A program made the position numbers and the translations under genes. The notes beneath the pieces are model-generated. The model did not search any database and had not been told where the DNA came from. It was given only the letters and a program-made list of their open reading frames with translations. Source: Branchinecta lynchi (taxonomy: Eukaryota > Arthropoda > Branchiopoda > Anostraca > Branchinectidae). Taken from it: a stretch of DNA of 64,000 nucleotides. The stretch's first letter is position 1; the number at the start of each line of letters is the position of its first letter. The stretch spans positions 6,424,561-6,488,560 of the forward strand of contig JAKZAP010000003.1 in NCBI GenBank assembly GCA_023053575.1, read 5' to 3'. This document shows positions 1-11,343 of this stretch, piece after piece.

Positions 1-935
1 CAAGTTTAACTCCGATCCCTCCATTCTATCCGTTTCTTGAAATTTCCCACCCCTCCATCAACTCCCCCATAGCTATTGAATCCGCTATCATAAGTTGAGA
101 TGAACCATTTGATAAAAAGTGCTTTCTGACTTTGCAGTTAACATGCGCACTTTAAGGGAGCTGGAACTTCATTTGTAAGCAAAACCCATGAACATGTATA
201 TTTCGCTTAAAAGTATTTTTCTTACTTTACAATCAAGATTGGTACTTTAAGGAATAGTCGGATTTGAAAAGTGGCGATTTCTAAGCCAATCTTCTCGAAT
301 GTCTAATATTCCAGCCAAGATCGTCCTAGCACATCTAAGTGCCTTAAATCGTGATCACCGGAATTCCGACACCCCCACCCTCCCCTCAAACTCCCCCTAC
401 AATCGCCGAAGTCAATCCAGTTGTGAAAAAGATTTATCCGGAGCATCTTTTTCTTACTCCCAGAAAGTTCCATCCCAATCTCTCCAGTATCAGCCTTTCA
501 CGTATCCCCCCCCCATCTTCCTGACATGAAAAAGATCCCCAGAGACATGTCCTTTGTTCAATTATGAAATTTCACTCAAATCCATCACCCGTTCCAAAGT
601 TACGCATAACTCGATATTCCAGATTCCCCCCCCCCTCCAGTCCCTCACGTCCTAGCACATCTGGAAGTACCCTAACTCGGAAACGTGTGAAAAACTGCCC
701 TAATTTTCCAGATTCCTCCGCCCCCTACTCCCCCGCAGATGCTCGGATCGAGAAACTGGTTATATCCAGGTTAGTTTGGTTGGTCCCTGATAAGTCTGCC
801 AAGTTTCATCGTCCTAGTACATCAGGAAGTACCCTAGCTCGAAAAAGTGTAAAAAAAACCCGGACAGACCGACAGACGGAATTACGATAGGTGTATTGCA
901 TTTGAGACAGAGGCTACAAGTGCCATAAAAAGAAA
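1..935 (+). repeat. A/B mosaic repeat, copy 1 (truncated at window edge)
   Basis: A subunits carry AAGTTTCATC followed by GTCCTAGCACATCTGGAAG or CCGATCTCTCCACTC, with C-rich CCCCCTCCACTCCCCC linkers. B subunits carry TGCGCACTTTAAGGG, then ATTCATTTGTAAGCAAAACC and GATCATG. This copy runs B then A and ends at GACAGACCGACAGACGG near 880, followed by AGTGCCATA. Short open frames here reflect the repeat, not a known gene. Confidence 0.75.
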
Positions 936-1345
936 TTTAGACAGGTCGTATTAAAATTTCAGTACCTCCATTTAATCTTGCGAAAATTGTGAATATTCCT
1001 GGAAAAACTGTGAAAAATTACAAAAAATTAGAGATAAAGTTGAAAAATAAGACGTTGAGCTAAAATGTGTTGTTTTTTACAAGTTGTCATGTGTCAGACA
1101 ACAACTGAGGAACTCACTCAATTCCCTCACTCACCGTGTATCACTGACCAGAATCATGTCCAACAAGTAGTCCAGTCTTCTTACATTTAAAGCTCGATTT
1201 TTTTCTACATGTAATTTGACGTTGCCATATGCACTAAACGAGTGAGTTTCGAGTCCCGGTGTCTCCAATTACGGATATCGAACAGATCTAGTAAAAAGCT
1301 TTTATTGAAATCGAGACTGGTCCAACTTTCGCGTATGAATGCTTC
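936..1345. other. No gene or repeat recognised
   Basis: The stretch is AT-rich with no convincing coding frame, splice pair or match to the families named here. Confidence 0.5.
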
Positions 1346-2210
1346 CTTTTTGGGATCCCAAAACGTAAGTTGAGGGATACCTATGACATCGTAAAGTTGT
1401 CTGTCTGTCCGTCCGTCCGTCCGTCTGTTAGCACGATAACTCTCGAAGGGGTTGAGATATTTTGATCAAACTTAGCATGAAGAGTCTTTAGGTCAAAATA
1501 CAGGTCAAGTCCATGTAGCTCTATATTTAGGGGTGGGGGAGGGGTTTGAAATTAAGGGGAACACAAAATACTTTTTAAAAGCTAATGAAATAGTCGAATT
1601 AAGGGTAAGGAGACATGCTGAATCTGAATATGAAAATTATTTTCTCGCCGGACAATTAGTTCGGCAGGAATCCTGCCAAAACCGGAGAATTTGTTTAAAG
1701 TAAAAGTTTTATTTAAATTTGATAAGATGTTCGATTTGCGGGTAAGTAGACAAGCTGAATTCGCGTATGACAACTATTTTCTCACCGGACGTATAGATCG
1801 CTCGGAATCCGGCTGAAACCGGAAAATTTGTTAAAAGTAAAATTTTAATTGCAAGTTGATTAGAGGTTGGATTTAAGGAGACATGCTGAATTCGTTTTTT
1901 GAGCTTTATTTTTTCGCAGGACAAGTAGTTCCGAAATTCCGCCGAAACCGGAAAATTGGCAGAAGTAAGGCAGGAAGTTTCGATCTGCTTCGTCAAAATA
2001 GATATGACTTAAAGGGGTAAACACACATGCTGAATCCATATCGGAACTTGGTTTTCTCATATGATTAGCTATTTTGACTTAATCTTTTTCTAAACTTTAA
2101 TAGTAAAAGTGTTCAAGGAGTCTGGCGAAGACTGGATTGGCGAAGACAAGACCCAATTGTCTGGATCAAATTTGAACTTTTGGGATCCCATCGAAACCTT
2201 TGGTCTTGTT
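1346..2210 (+). repeat. C element, copy 1 (near complete)
   Basis: Starts TTTTTGGGATCCCAAAACG, passes a GTCCGTCCGTCC run and GCACGATAACTCTCG, then four ~135-bp subunits marked by GACATGCTGAA (1611, 1749, 1879 and 2026, approximate and partly diverged) and CCGGAATCC-GGCCGAAACCGG. Ends GGGATCCCATCGAAACC then TTTGGTCTTGTT. No transposase is visible, so it is non-autonomous. Confidence 0.8.
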
Positions 2211-2497
2211 TAATATCGTTCCACTTCTTACCTTATTGACTACAACAGTAGGCTTTCAATTAAAAAAAGAGGTAAATACGTAAAATAAAGTAACATGGAT
2301 CACGTGCGTATCCTCAACAAAGCTCCAGCACCCGGTGATGTTGCAGACCGATATAGCCTACTGATTATACAAAGTTACTATGCATACCTGACTGACACCT
2401 GGTGTACGAGGGTTTCATAGGTAAGAAACCCCTATGTTTAGGCCAAGCACTATCATTTCTGCTAAGCTTATTGTAAATGTGGTCAACTGTGTACTCT

Positions 2498-2612
2498 TAC
2501 TGTGACAAATAAACCAGAAGTAGAATTTGTATTAAATTGATTGATCATTGATAAACCAAGGCAGGGCCTTTATACAATCCAGCATTAACTTCTGGTTTAC
2601 TTGTCGCAGTAA
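2498..2612. repeat. Hairpin with ~25-bp arms
   Basis: TGACAAATAAACCAGAAGT (2502-2521 region) is mirrored by ACTTCTGGTTTACTTGTCG (2589-2606 region) with few mismatches and a ~65-base loop. Confidence 0.7.
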
Positions 2613-2734
2613 TACTCTCTCGTATCAAATCTGACCGTTGCGTAAAGTTTATAAACAACTATAAACAACAGTTTATAAACTCTGAATTATGCTTATGGTC
2701 ATATACCTATGACAAATATTATATATAGTATATT

Positions 2735-2764
2735 ACAAACCTGTAATATAGATTACAGGTTTGT
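2735..2764. repeat. Perfect 13-bp hairpin
   Basis: ACAAACCTGTAAT at 2735-2747 and its exact reverse complement at 2752-2764 enclose a four-base loop. Confidence 0.8.
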
Positions 2765-2791
2765 TTCCTTCCCCGAAGTTGAACCAGAGGA

Positions 2792-2876
2792 TTGACAGCC
2801 TGACGAGGACCCTTGACAAGAAGGGCCGAAATATCGCTGATGAAGAATCGTAGCTGACGTATCCGTTGTAAACATG
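2792..2876 (+). repeat. H-type hairpin element, one degraded arm
   Basis: GACCCTTGACAAGAAGGGCC, then GAAATATCGCT and GCTGACGTATCCGTT match the right arm of the H hairpin at 28499-28731. No left arm was found. Confidence 0.45.
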
Positions 2877-2887
2877 GTTTGAATAAA

Positions 2888-3392
2888 TATGCCTACGACT
2901 TCGCAAAAGTTATCCTTCTGTCCGTCCGTCCGTCTGTTAGCACGATAAATCTCGGAAGGGTAGAGATATTTTCTTGAAAATTGGTATGAGGATCTATTGG
3001 GTCAACGTACAGGTCAATTTCGTAGATGAGCTCTGTAGCCCAATACCTAGGGGTGAGGGAGGGGTTTCAAATTAAGAGACGAAAAAAAATGTTTAAAAAG
3101 CAAATAAGATAGTCGATATAGGGGAAAGGAGACATGCTGAATCCATATCTGAAACTGATTTTCTCGCCGAACAATTAGTTCGTCCGGAACCCGGCCGAAG
3201 CCAGAAAATTTATTAAAGGTAAAAGTTTTATTTGAAGTTGATTAAACGCTTGGTTTAGGGGCAACAAAACATGCTGAATCCGTATATGATAATTCTTTTC
3301 TACCCGGCCGAGTATTTCGCCCGGAATCCGGCCAAAACCGGAAAAAAATTGGTAAAAGTGTAAGTTTTATTTGAAGTTGATTAGATAGATAC
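2888..3392 (+). repeat. C element, copy 2 (both ends lost)
   Basis: CGCAAAAGTTATCCTTCTG then a GTCCGTCCGTCCG run and two ~135-bp C subunits with GACATGCTGAATCC and CCGGAA. It stops at GAAGTTGATTAGATAG, without the GGGATCCC ends. Confidence 0.75.
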
Positions 3393-3399
3393 AAATCAT

Positions 3400-4189
3400 A
3401 TACGACTAGAACAGGTTTTAAAACAAGGGTGCAATGGTACCCGTCGTTCGAGAAATAATCATGTCACCGCCCTGACGGGGTATTGAAACCTGATTTAAAC
3501 GACTCGGCTTGCCTTTGACTGGGCTGGATTTACGATGATATTAAAAAAAAAATTCAAACGACTCGGAGATTGTGTTTGACAGATGTCACCCCCACTCACC
3601 CCCCCCCCCCCCTTTCGGGCCACCCCTGGCCCCAAACTGGCAGTAGATATTGCAGTAAGCAACCCTGGTTGTGTCCTTGGTTAACAGCACAAGGGACTCA
3701 AGGTTGGAAAAGCTGTTCTGTACGAATCTACGATCATATTTTGGAAAAGCTTTTGAATATTCGGGTTTGCTGGGTTGAAAGCCGTCGGCGAAAGAAATTT
3801 ATAATTCTCACATACCTTGAATCACATAACGTTGATGAGCAGTTTAAATTTAGTTTGTGGGCTACGTAAATTTAGGAAAAAAAGTTTTCCCACTGACAAG
3901 AGGACACTTTCTGTACAGAGTAGAGACTCAGACATTGCAGATAGCTTGCGAATATACTCGGAGATATTACACGGAAGCTCGGTAGTAAAGTCCTGCATTA
4001 TATTATTTCTATTATGCTTTTACTTTCCATTTCCGTGTGAACGACTCTAAATCGTATTGCCAATCAGAACCCTTTACTGCTCGTTACTCTATTTTTCCTT
4101 TTTTTTTTCATCTTTTAGATTTTCCAACTGAATTTGCCGCAGAATCTCGCAAAGCTCCCCACGTTTCTGACTAAATATCTACGTAATTG
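3400..4189. other. No recognised gene
   Basis: Contains AACGACTCGG motifs (3490-3570) that recur inverted near 56655-56750, a poly-C tract at 3600-3613, and overlapping short frames at 3570-4050 that match nothing I know. Confidence 0.45.
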
Positions 4190-4432
4190 TCGGCTCCTTC
4201 TGATTATTCCTCTGGGGTCTCGGTGCTTTTTCATATAACACCTTTTTTAAACCCATCTTCATATCCTTCTTTATGTAAACATAAAAGTTGCACCCATAGG
4301 CATCTCGTATTGACCTAATTAAACGAGGAAGGGTGCCTCTGTTTGAGTAATCTTCTGGGATTGCGTCCCTTATTTTACTGACAGGGCCGAGTTGAGCTGA
4401 TTATTCCCCTGGGGTCGCGGCACTTTTTCGTG
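4190..4432 (+). repeat. Two direct copies of a ~40-bp motif
   Basis: TGATTATTCCTCTGGGGTCT (~4200) recurs as TGATTATTCCCCTGGGGTCG (~4397), each followed by CGG...TTTTTC. They lie just left of the minisatellite. Confidence 0.6.
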
Positions 4433-4439
4433 GATTTAA

Positions 4440-5035
4440 TGATCCTGCAAAATTGGGTTTTTAAATTGGGCGAAGTGACGGATCTCAGGAGTGGGTCAAC
4501 TGACGGATTTTTGGGCCAAATGACGGGTGGGCGAACTGTCGGAAAAATTGGGCGAACTGACGGGGAGTGGGCCAAATGACGGATTTCAAGAGTGGGTCAA
4601 CTGGCGGATTTCAAGAGTGGGCGAACTGACGGATTTCAGGAGTGGGCCAACTGACGGATTTTTGGGCCAAATGACGGGTGGGTGAACTGTCGGAAAAGTT
4701 GGCAGAACTGACGGATTTTTGGGCGAAATGACGGGTGGGCGAACTGACGGTAGGCGAACTGACGGTGGGCGTAGTGACGGGTGGACGTAGTGACGGGTAG
4801 GCGTAGTGACGGGTGGGCGTAGTGACGGGTGGGCGTTGTGACGGGTGGGCGTTGTGACGGGTGGTCGTAGTGACGGGTGGGCGAAATGACGGGTGGGTGT
4901 AGTGACGGGTGGCTGAACTGTCGGAAAAGTGGGCGAACTAACGTTTAGGCGAACTGTCGGAAAAAGTGGGCGAATTGACGGATTTTTTAGGCGAAGTGAC
5001 GGGTGGGCGAAATGACGGGTGGGCGTAGTGACGGG
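4440..5035. repeat. GC-rich minisatellite, ~16-bp core
   Basis: Tandem variants of GGGCGAACTGACGGATTTTT and GTGACGGGTGGGCGTA. The centre (4745-4870) is almost pure 16-mer; the flanks are longer mixed units. Minus-strand frames over it read as a 16-residue TTPTRHYAHPSLRPP repeat only because three 16-mers make 48 bp. Confidence 0.85.
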
Positions 5036-5258
5036 TTCCCCAAACAAAATACAACCCCGAAATGCCAAAGCTCGAAAGGTAAAAAGCTCGATTTCCATCG
5101 TACTGAAACAGACATAAATAGAGCACTGAGCTTATCTGCCACTACAAAATGAATGTTGAAGGCCAGTCGAAAGAGGAACACTGCAAAACATTGGAGAAAT
5201 TCTATCGGCAGGGATCCACTAGTTTGCCACCTACCAGCTATGATGGATGTGTCGTAGA

Positions 5259-5375
5259 CAGAGGTGTTACTAGCCAAAATGTTTGGGGGGGGGGGGGGGG
5301 AAACGACTGTTGTCATGAAAAAAATCACTTGTTTTCAAGAAAAAACGTCCCGTTTCCGAAGAAAGACACGATCTG
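5259..5375 (+). mobile_element. hAT-like MITE, 5' fragment
   Basis: CAGAGGTGTTACTAGCCAAA then ATGTTTGGGGGG is the left end of the family complete at 8117-8473. The right end is missing; the right boundary is approximate. Confidence 0.6.
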
Positions 5376-6260
5376 CTGCTATGGCTGGACATGGTCTAAA
5401 GGCAGAACGTCTTCAAAGACTTCACAGATTGCACCACAACGAGCTGCCGAATTGCCAACCATCCATACTATAATCCACCATGGCTGTTGAGAAATAGTTT
5501 GTCACACAGGTCTGTAATGCCACAAAGTTCTTGGATCAGCAAAACTTTTTGCCTTCGAATTTAGAAAGAGGAAATAATATCCTTTTGAGGAGATGTTTGA
5601 TCCTCAAGAGTTTCTTGAGCTGTTCGGCCAAGAAAACAGAGCACTTGGCTCTTTTAAACCTCCGCCGGATCACCGAGCAGCCAGCCTGCTTCGTCGGATG
5701 AGAGGATCAACTTGGCACCCTTTTGAAGTGTCTGTCCAACCTGGCCGATCTTCAACCAGATTTGCGAGGATCCTAATAAGCCTGAGAAGCTATATCAACG
5801 GAGGCTGGCGCCACCAATAGTTCACCGTGCAATGAAGAACCTTCCACCAAGGACGAGTTCAAGAAGAACACGAGCAGAGCTCCTGAACCAAAACTGAATG
5901 CAAACCAAACATCACAGTACTGTCTGCAAAATATGTTGCTATGAGATATGCGCAATACGGGGAAAAAATAGAAAAGACAGCTGGTATTCTGGGGAAATGT
6001 GTCATATGAAAAGAAGAATTTGCAACTCAAAGTACGCAACGGAATTGGAGCCAAAGAATGAATGCGAGGAGGCACGTCTATTTTAAATTTCCTTAGGACA
6101 TAAAGTCCCCGGTTTTCGGATCTCCAAAGTCGCAACAACCAAAGGATGGTTTGCGAGAGGACTGACGTCTTTTCTCTATGTAAACACCGATTTATTCAAC
6201 ACTTGTTCAAATTTCTACTCAAGGCTTACCCTGAATGAAATCTTTTTCAGTCACAAGCAA
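5376..6260 (+). other. Unrecognised stretch with short frames
   Basis: Short plus-strand frames (5593-5820, 5898-6086) are not recognisable and no common reading frame survives. It could be a decayed mobile-element gene, since it abuts an MITE and an A array, but no diagnostic motif is visible. Confidence 0.25.
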
Positions 6261-6269
6261 TAATATTTT

Positions 6270-7873
6270 AATGTCACTAGCACATTGCCATGTTTATCGG
6301 TCTGTCTCACTTTTTCAAATAATCTAAGACGACTAAATTTAGCAGACTGGACCCGATTAAATGCCCTAACAAAACTTCCGTTCCTGGATCCGATCATTTT
6401 GGGGGAGTTGAGGGAAGGGAAATCTGGTAACTCCGATTCGCATGAAGCTTTACGGTGGTGAACTGATGACCTTAGTACGCAAACAAATATGCCCAGAGCC
6501 CCGAACCACAGGTGGCAACGACTGGGGTTCCTTTCTCGGAAATAGTGTAACAAGCATAAGAATCAAACGAAAGGACTGATTGGGATGAAAGTTGGACAGT
6601 GCCGACTTTCTGTGGCCTAGCTATGCTGTTCGGCGTCCGGATCAGATTCAGCCATGGTGTGTGGGGGGGGGGGGCATGAAGGGGATATGGGAATCGCAGA
6701 TATTCTCTGGTTGTAGTCACTCTTGATGAAGGGAGAGGAGGCGTTAGAGATGCGGCTGTGTTATTGAGTGGATTTGGTCCACAGTGGGGCAGTTGGAGAG
6801 TCTCGCTTAGGGATCAAACGAGTTTACCGAACTAAATGATACTTGGAATGTAGAAAGATAATATGCCCTAGATAGCATATTGTGAGGTCCGGACCGGAAA
6901 ACAAACAGTGGAGGGGCACCGAAATTTCCCGATTATTTTTTAATTGGAGTGAAACTTAATGGGTAGTAAGAGAAGAAACCCTTGGTTACGTTTGTATGTA
7001 CCCGAGGATTCGACCACGGGGGGGATGAGCTTGAGGGGGATTCCGGAAATATTTGGCAAGCCTAGGAATCAAACAAATGTAGCGACTGGGATGAAACTTA
7101 GAAGGTACAAAGAACATATACTGTAGATGATTAAATTTAAGGTCCCAGACGGATTTGACCTTGGTGGCGGGGGGGGGGGGGAGGCTGGAGGGGTAGTAGA
7201 AATTTCCCAGAAAAGCTCGAGTTCACTTAACCTTGATCGGTGAAAAGACCGTACTTGTAGATGATTTATAGCCCATATGGAAATAATTTAAGTCATTGTA
7301 TTATGGGACATTTTTCCCATCGCAAACAATTGAAAACAATTGTTTTTTCACAATTGGAACAGTCGTTTACGATTGGTAGCAGTTGTTTATGATTGGAAAC
7401 AGTTGCTTACGATTGGAAACAGTTGTTTGCACTTCTAGATGTGCTCGAATCGTATTGTATGTGGTAGGGGGAGCTGAAGGGGGGTTTGCTTGTGCTCAAA
7501 GGGGGAGCTTGGGCTCAAAGAATATTTAGCTCAAGGGGGATTTCAGAAATTTTGTAAATGTCTATAAGGCATCAAACGTGTGGAACTATTGGGATGAAAC
7601 TTTCAGTCTGCAAAAGTCATTTGCCTAGATGATATATTTTGGGGCGCATTTAACATTGGTAAGTGGACTTGAAGGGGGTAGCCTACCGGACATTTCCCGG
7701 AAGTGCTCAGAGTTAAGTGAAATTTGATGGGCTGTACCTCCAGACCCCTAGATATTCCATTTATGTCCGAACCACATTTTTCTCCGGGGGGTGTATTTGT
7801 CACGTTCTCATCTACTTTCTTGTACGATCCCTACTCATAACAAGTGCGATATGAGCTTATAGCTCTTGTTTCA
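6270..7873 (-). repeat. A/B mosaic repeat, copy 2
   Basis: Reverse-orientation A subunits (GGATGAAACTT, then CGGATTTGACC, with G-runs). The right end is GATATGAGCTTATAGCTCTT, the family terminus also seen near 20560 and 52745. A short I-type piece is inserted at 7270-7440. Confidence 0.65.
7270..7440. mobile_element. I-type element, short copy
   Basis: Begins CATATGGAAATAATTTAAGT, then TATTATGGGACATTTTTCCC, followed by units of GATTGGAAACAGTTGTTT. The same ends and palindromic units occur in the long copy at 18080-20014. The right inverted end is missing. Confidence 0.65.
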
Positions 7874-8116
7874 AGTGGATTTTTTCTCGTCTGTCCGAAC
7901 CGCATCTGATTCTGAGTAACGCGTAATGACTATGCAGAGGGGGGAGGGGAGCTCACACACTGAAATAACGAAACAAAACGGAAAATTAGGTTTCAGTTTT
8001 ATTCCGCTGGCCTAGGCTAAGTGTTTATAAGCTGTCATGAGCGTGTCTACTACTCCAGTTAATAAAGTCACATATGGCGCGCAACAAGCAGTCTTGGATA
8101 TTACAGCAGTTACAGG

Positions 8117-8473
8117 CAGAGGCGTTACTAGCCAAAATGTTTGGGGGGGGGGGGACGAGGAATTTACCGACTGGCTGAAAACTTTACCGACTTTTTCTGC
8201 AGAAAAAAACGACTGTTTTCAACAATAAAAATGACATTATTGAAAAAAAATCGACTGATTTTCAGAAACATCTACTTATTTTCATAAAAACCGACTATTT
8301 TGACGAAAAAATCGACCAATTTTCAGAAAAACCGACTATCGCCGGTGAAAAAAATCAACTGTTTTGACGAAAAATCGCGGCGCTTCGCACCGACTCGGTT
8401 ATTTTTACCGACTGGCCGACGGCATTGGGGGGGGGCGTCCCCCCCCCTCCCCCCCCCAGTCGTGACGCCCCTG
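8117..8473 (+). mobile_element. hAT-like MITE with perfect 8-bp target duplication
   Basis: Inverted ends CAGAGGCGTTACTAG and CGTGACGCCCCTG (imperfect). The flanks are GTTACAGG at 8109-8116 and again at 8474-8481, an exact 8-bp duplication. The CAGGGGCG end and 8-bp duplication are typical of hAT transposons. The interior has G/C tracts and repeated ACCGACT motifs and no transposase. Confidence 0.85.
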
Positions 8474-8489
8474 GTTACAGGAATAGGAA

Positions 8490-9430
8490 TCGCAGGTCAG
8501 ATACAGTAGAGGTATGTTTATTTGAACAGTTATTTAAATGTGAGCATTGCACTTTTGGGCTAAATGATAGAATGAAGATCAGAAATACCCCATTCAGGGG
8601 TTTTCAGAGGCCCTTAATTACCTACTTTGAAAAACTGGTAGTTAGCTTAATCACAGCAGGTGCATGAAAATGGCAAAAGTCAACAAACGTTCAAATAAGC
8701 ATATCTCTATTGTACTTCTTTGGGCCTAATAAGCAAGTTTATTTCTGCTGGTTCATCTAATTTTTATTTGCAGCCAGTAATATAAACAAGAAAAAATAGA
8801 AGATACAAGTTCTGCGGCGGCAGCTAAATACTGACTTCCCCTTCTTATATGGTGTTCTCCAACGTCGTACTAATACGTTCATAAAAGTTACCACTGTCGT
8901 TCCAACCTATACATCATACACCATGCACACATAAAGAATATCCGAGATATTTCTTTTACTTCTTGTTAGTCAGATGTTGGAATGGCAGGGAGGTCTACTT
9001 TGCCCCGTCTTGGGCATCCTGAGAATCTTGGGCGAGTACATATTTGAAGGGTAGAACTGAACCATTTACCAGTGGGACATTCCTGAAAGAATTATGCTTG
9101 TTAGAAAATATCTTTTGTTGTGGCCGCTTTTGCCACTAGTTGTATGTACGCTAATAACCTATTGCGTGACACAACGGAAGTCCATAGTAGCAAGATAGTA
9201 GCCTATACAAAGACATATTTAGTTTATGACCCATCAAATGCATAAGGTGACAGTTGAGGTAAAAACAACAAAGAAAACAACAACACAATTAGGTACACAA
9301 GTAATAATCAACATAAATCACGGAAGTTTAGACTGAATTAATAAGTGGGCCTAACAAAAATTCATGAAAAGCATGAGTTGGATGACAAGATGTTTTAAGT
9401 AGAAAAGCTGACGTCCTCTCCAGTGACTGG
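8490..9430. other. No gene recognised
   Basis: Low-coding, AT-rich DNA between an MITE and a LINE tail. I see no frame, splice pair or known repeat worth calling. Confidence 0.5.
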
Positions 9431-9439
9431 TTAACATCT

Positions 9440-10126
9440 TGCACACCGAAGTTCTGAAGTAACTTACCTGCAAATTTGCAATTGCAGGCGAATAGGATTT
9501 CTCCTAATATACGCCTTCATGGGTGCTGTCTTGTTCAGGTTTCCAGTTGAATCTCCACTGTTTGCCCGATCACTCCTTGTCCAAATGTTGTTTGAAGATA
9601 TTTGTTGTTTGGCAGGTAACAGTGGAATCTGCTAGCGCGCGTTCCACAAGTTGATCGTCCTACTTGTGAAGAAGTTCTGTGCATGCCGCTTCAGTACAGG
9701 CCTCTTCTTCAGCTTTTTTGGGTGCCCCCTGGTGGTTCCTCCTGTGTTTGGCACGAAAATGTTGGGTGGGATGTTGTTGCTCAAATTTTTGTACACAGCA
9801 ATCATATCACCACGATTTCTCCTGTAGGTCATTTGTGGGGGATGTTCAGGGCTTTGAGTCGTTCTGGGTATGGGGTGCATTGCAATCCTTTGACCATTTT
9901 TCGTGGCACGTCGCTGGACACCTTCGATAATGCGTTTGTCCATCTCGTATTGCGGGTATGCTAGTGAGACTCCAACTTCCAGCTTAGGCCTGACGAGTGA
10001 CGTGTATAACTTGCTGATCACCTTAGGACTCCTACTGCTTACAGTTCGCTTGATGATTACAAGTGCTCGATTGGCACTGCTGACGACGCTTTGCGTGTGA
10101 CGAGGTAGATAGGCTACATTAAACAT
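9440..10126 (-). pseudogene. LINE ORF2 C-terminal fragment (CR1/L2-like)
   Basis: The minus-strand frame 9632-10126 encodes 164 residues with ANRALVIIKRTVSSRSP, LYTSLVRPKLEVG, TYRRNRGDMIAVYK and FFTSRTINLWNA, the block following the RT domain in CR1/L2-type LINEs. RT and endonuclease upstream are absent, so it is a typical 5'-truncated copy. After the frame the C-terminal sequence seems to continue to about 9440 in another frame. One frameshift appears near VQRRATKNGQRIA, where related elements read differently. Confidence 0.8.
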
Positions 10127-10129
10127 TTA

Positions 10130-11170
10130 CAGTAATTAATAGGGACGTCTTGAAAACTTAAATGTCTTTTTCCCCGCACAATATAGTACACACCAGAACA
10201 TAAGAAGATCTAGGGCGCACAAAATGCATTACACTTTCTTAAATAAGTAAACTGTCTCAGTTTTCGGAATTAGCTCTTAATATTTTTTGTTTTTTACAAG
10301 AACAGATAAAGATGAACGGACAACAACATGTTAAAGAGGAAACAGGAAATATTTAGAGAATCACGGGGTTAAAAGAAAGAAAAAATTAATATAAACAATG
10401 TGTGCTTTATGTCGGGTTCACTGCCGGAGTTCCAGCAAATTGTAAAAGGTAATCTTGTAACTACTATCTGAATTAGCATGGCAGTCCTCGTAAAATTTGG
10501 AAACAGGGGAGTGATTGAAATGCATAAGAAGTAATAAGAAGAACTTACGCAGGTAACTTTTACCGTTAAGCTTGTCATGGTCCCTTGCATAAGTTCACTC
10601 TTCACATAAGTGTTTAACGATCCCATGACATGGTAAAGTGAACTGTTTAGATAAATTTGCTTTAGTGAGATCAGTTGCACCCCTGTAGGCTACGTTTCTT
10701 CGGTGCTGTATTCTTGCCATTATTTATAATCGATATGATTCTAGCCTGAAGTCACCATCTGAAAACTCCCTTGTTTTGGACGTTTTGAACTATGAAAATT
10801 GCACCAACAGAATTTGCCTTAAAATTGACAAGTTACCCCCCCCCCCCCCCACACACACACTCAACACTAGGCTGGTATTTACGCCCCTGTGAGTTGGTTT
10901 AGGACCCCAGTTTGTAATAGTTCAGAGATTCTGCTTTTGTCAAAGTCAGTCGTGCCCGGTCATTCAACGTGCGAGGTTGTTGACTAGTTTAACCTGTTCA
11001 AATTTCTCATTCATTCGAAGAGTAGGCGCAAGGAATCAGCTTGACTACTTTTGATTCTTGGCCATCATTTGGAAAGTGGGTGGTATTAATACACCCCCTT
11101 GCCAGTAAGCCTTTGTTCATTGACTTTCATGATTGTCTGAGCCAATTTCGAAGAGCGGTTTATAGCAGTA
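10130..11170. other. No gene recognised
   Basis: Short frames only. A poly-C plus (CA)n tract at 10837-10860 precedes TATTTACGCCCCTG, which resembles a hAT-like right end; no matching left end was found. Confidence 0.45.
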
Positions 11171-11176
11171 ATTAAG

Positions 11177-11343
11177 ATGTCATCAGTCACCCAAAAACTA
11201 TTCGACACTTCCATCAAGACACTACAGGACAAGCTGAATCTTATCCTGAGCAATCACCAGGAGTTGACAAACAGCCTAACGTCAATTTCACAAGATCTTC
11301 AGATTCTTCGTCACGAGGCAGAAGATCGAGACAAGAAAATAAC
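11177..11343 (+). pseudogene. LINE ORF1, N-terminal part
   Basis: Begins with ATG at 11177 and encodes a heptad-rich helix (LFDTSIKTLQDKLNLILSN, then TNSLTSISQDLQILRHE), a coiled coil as in LINE ORF1 proteins. It is cut at about 11343 by an inserted C element and resumes at 12417. Confidence 0.65.

Noticed and set aside
4586..5098. A 170-codon minus frame with TTPTRHYAHPSLRPP repeats
   Set aside because: It is produced by a 16-bp minisatellite read in triplicate; no start context, splice site or domain supports it.
6660..6672. Many long poly-G/poly-C runs as a regulatory or quadruplex feature
   Set aside because: They occur at fixed positions in the A subunits and MITEs, so they are part of those repeats; their exact lengths may also be sequencing-limited.
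5149..8228. Two frames containing VTSQNVWGGG, suggesting a protein family
   Set aside because: The shared peptide is simply the translated left end and G-run of the hAT-like MITE at 5259 and 8117.
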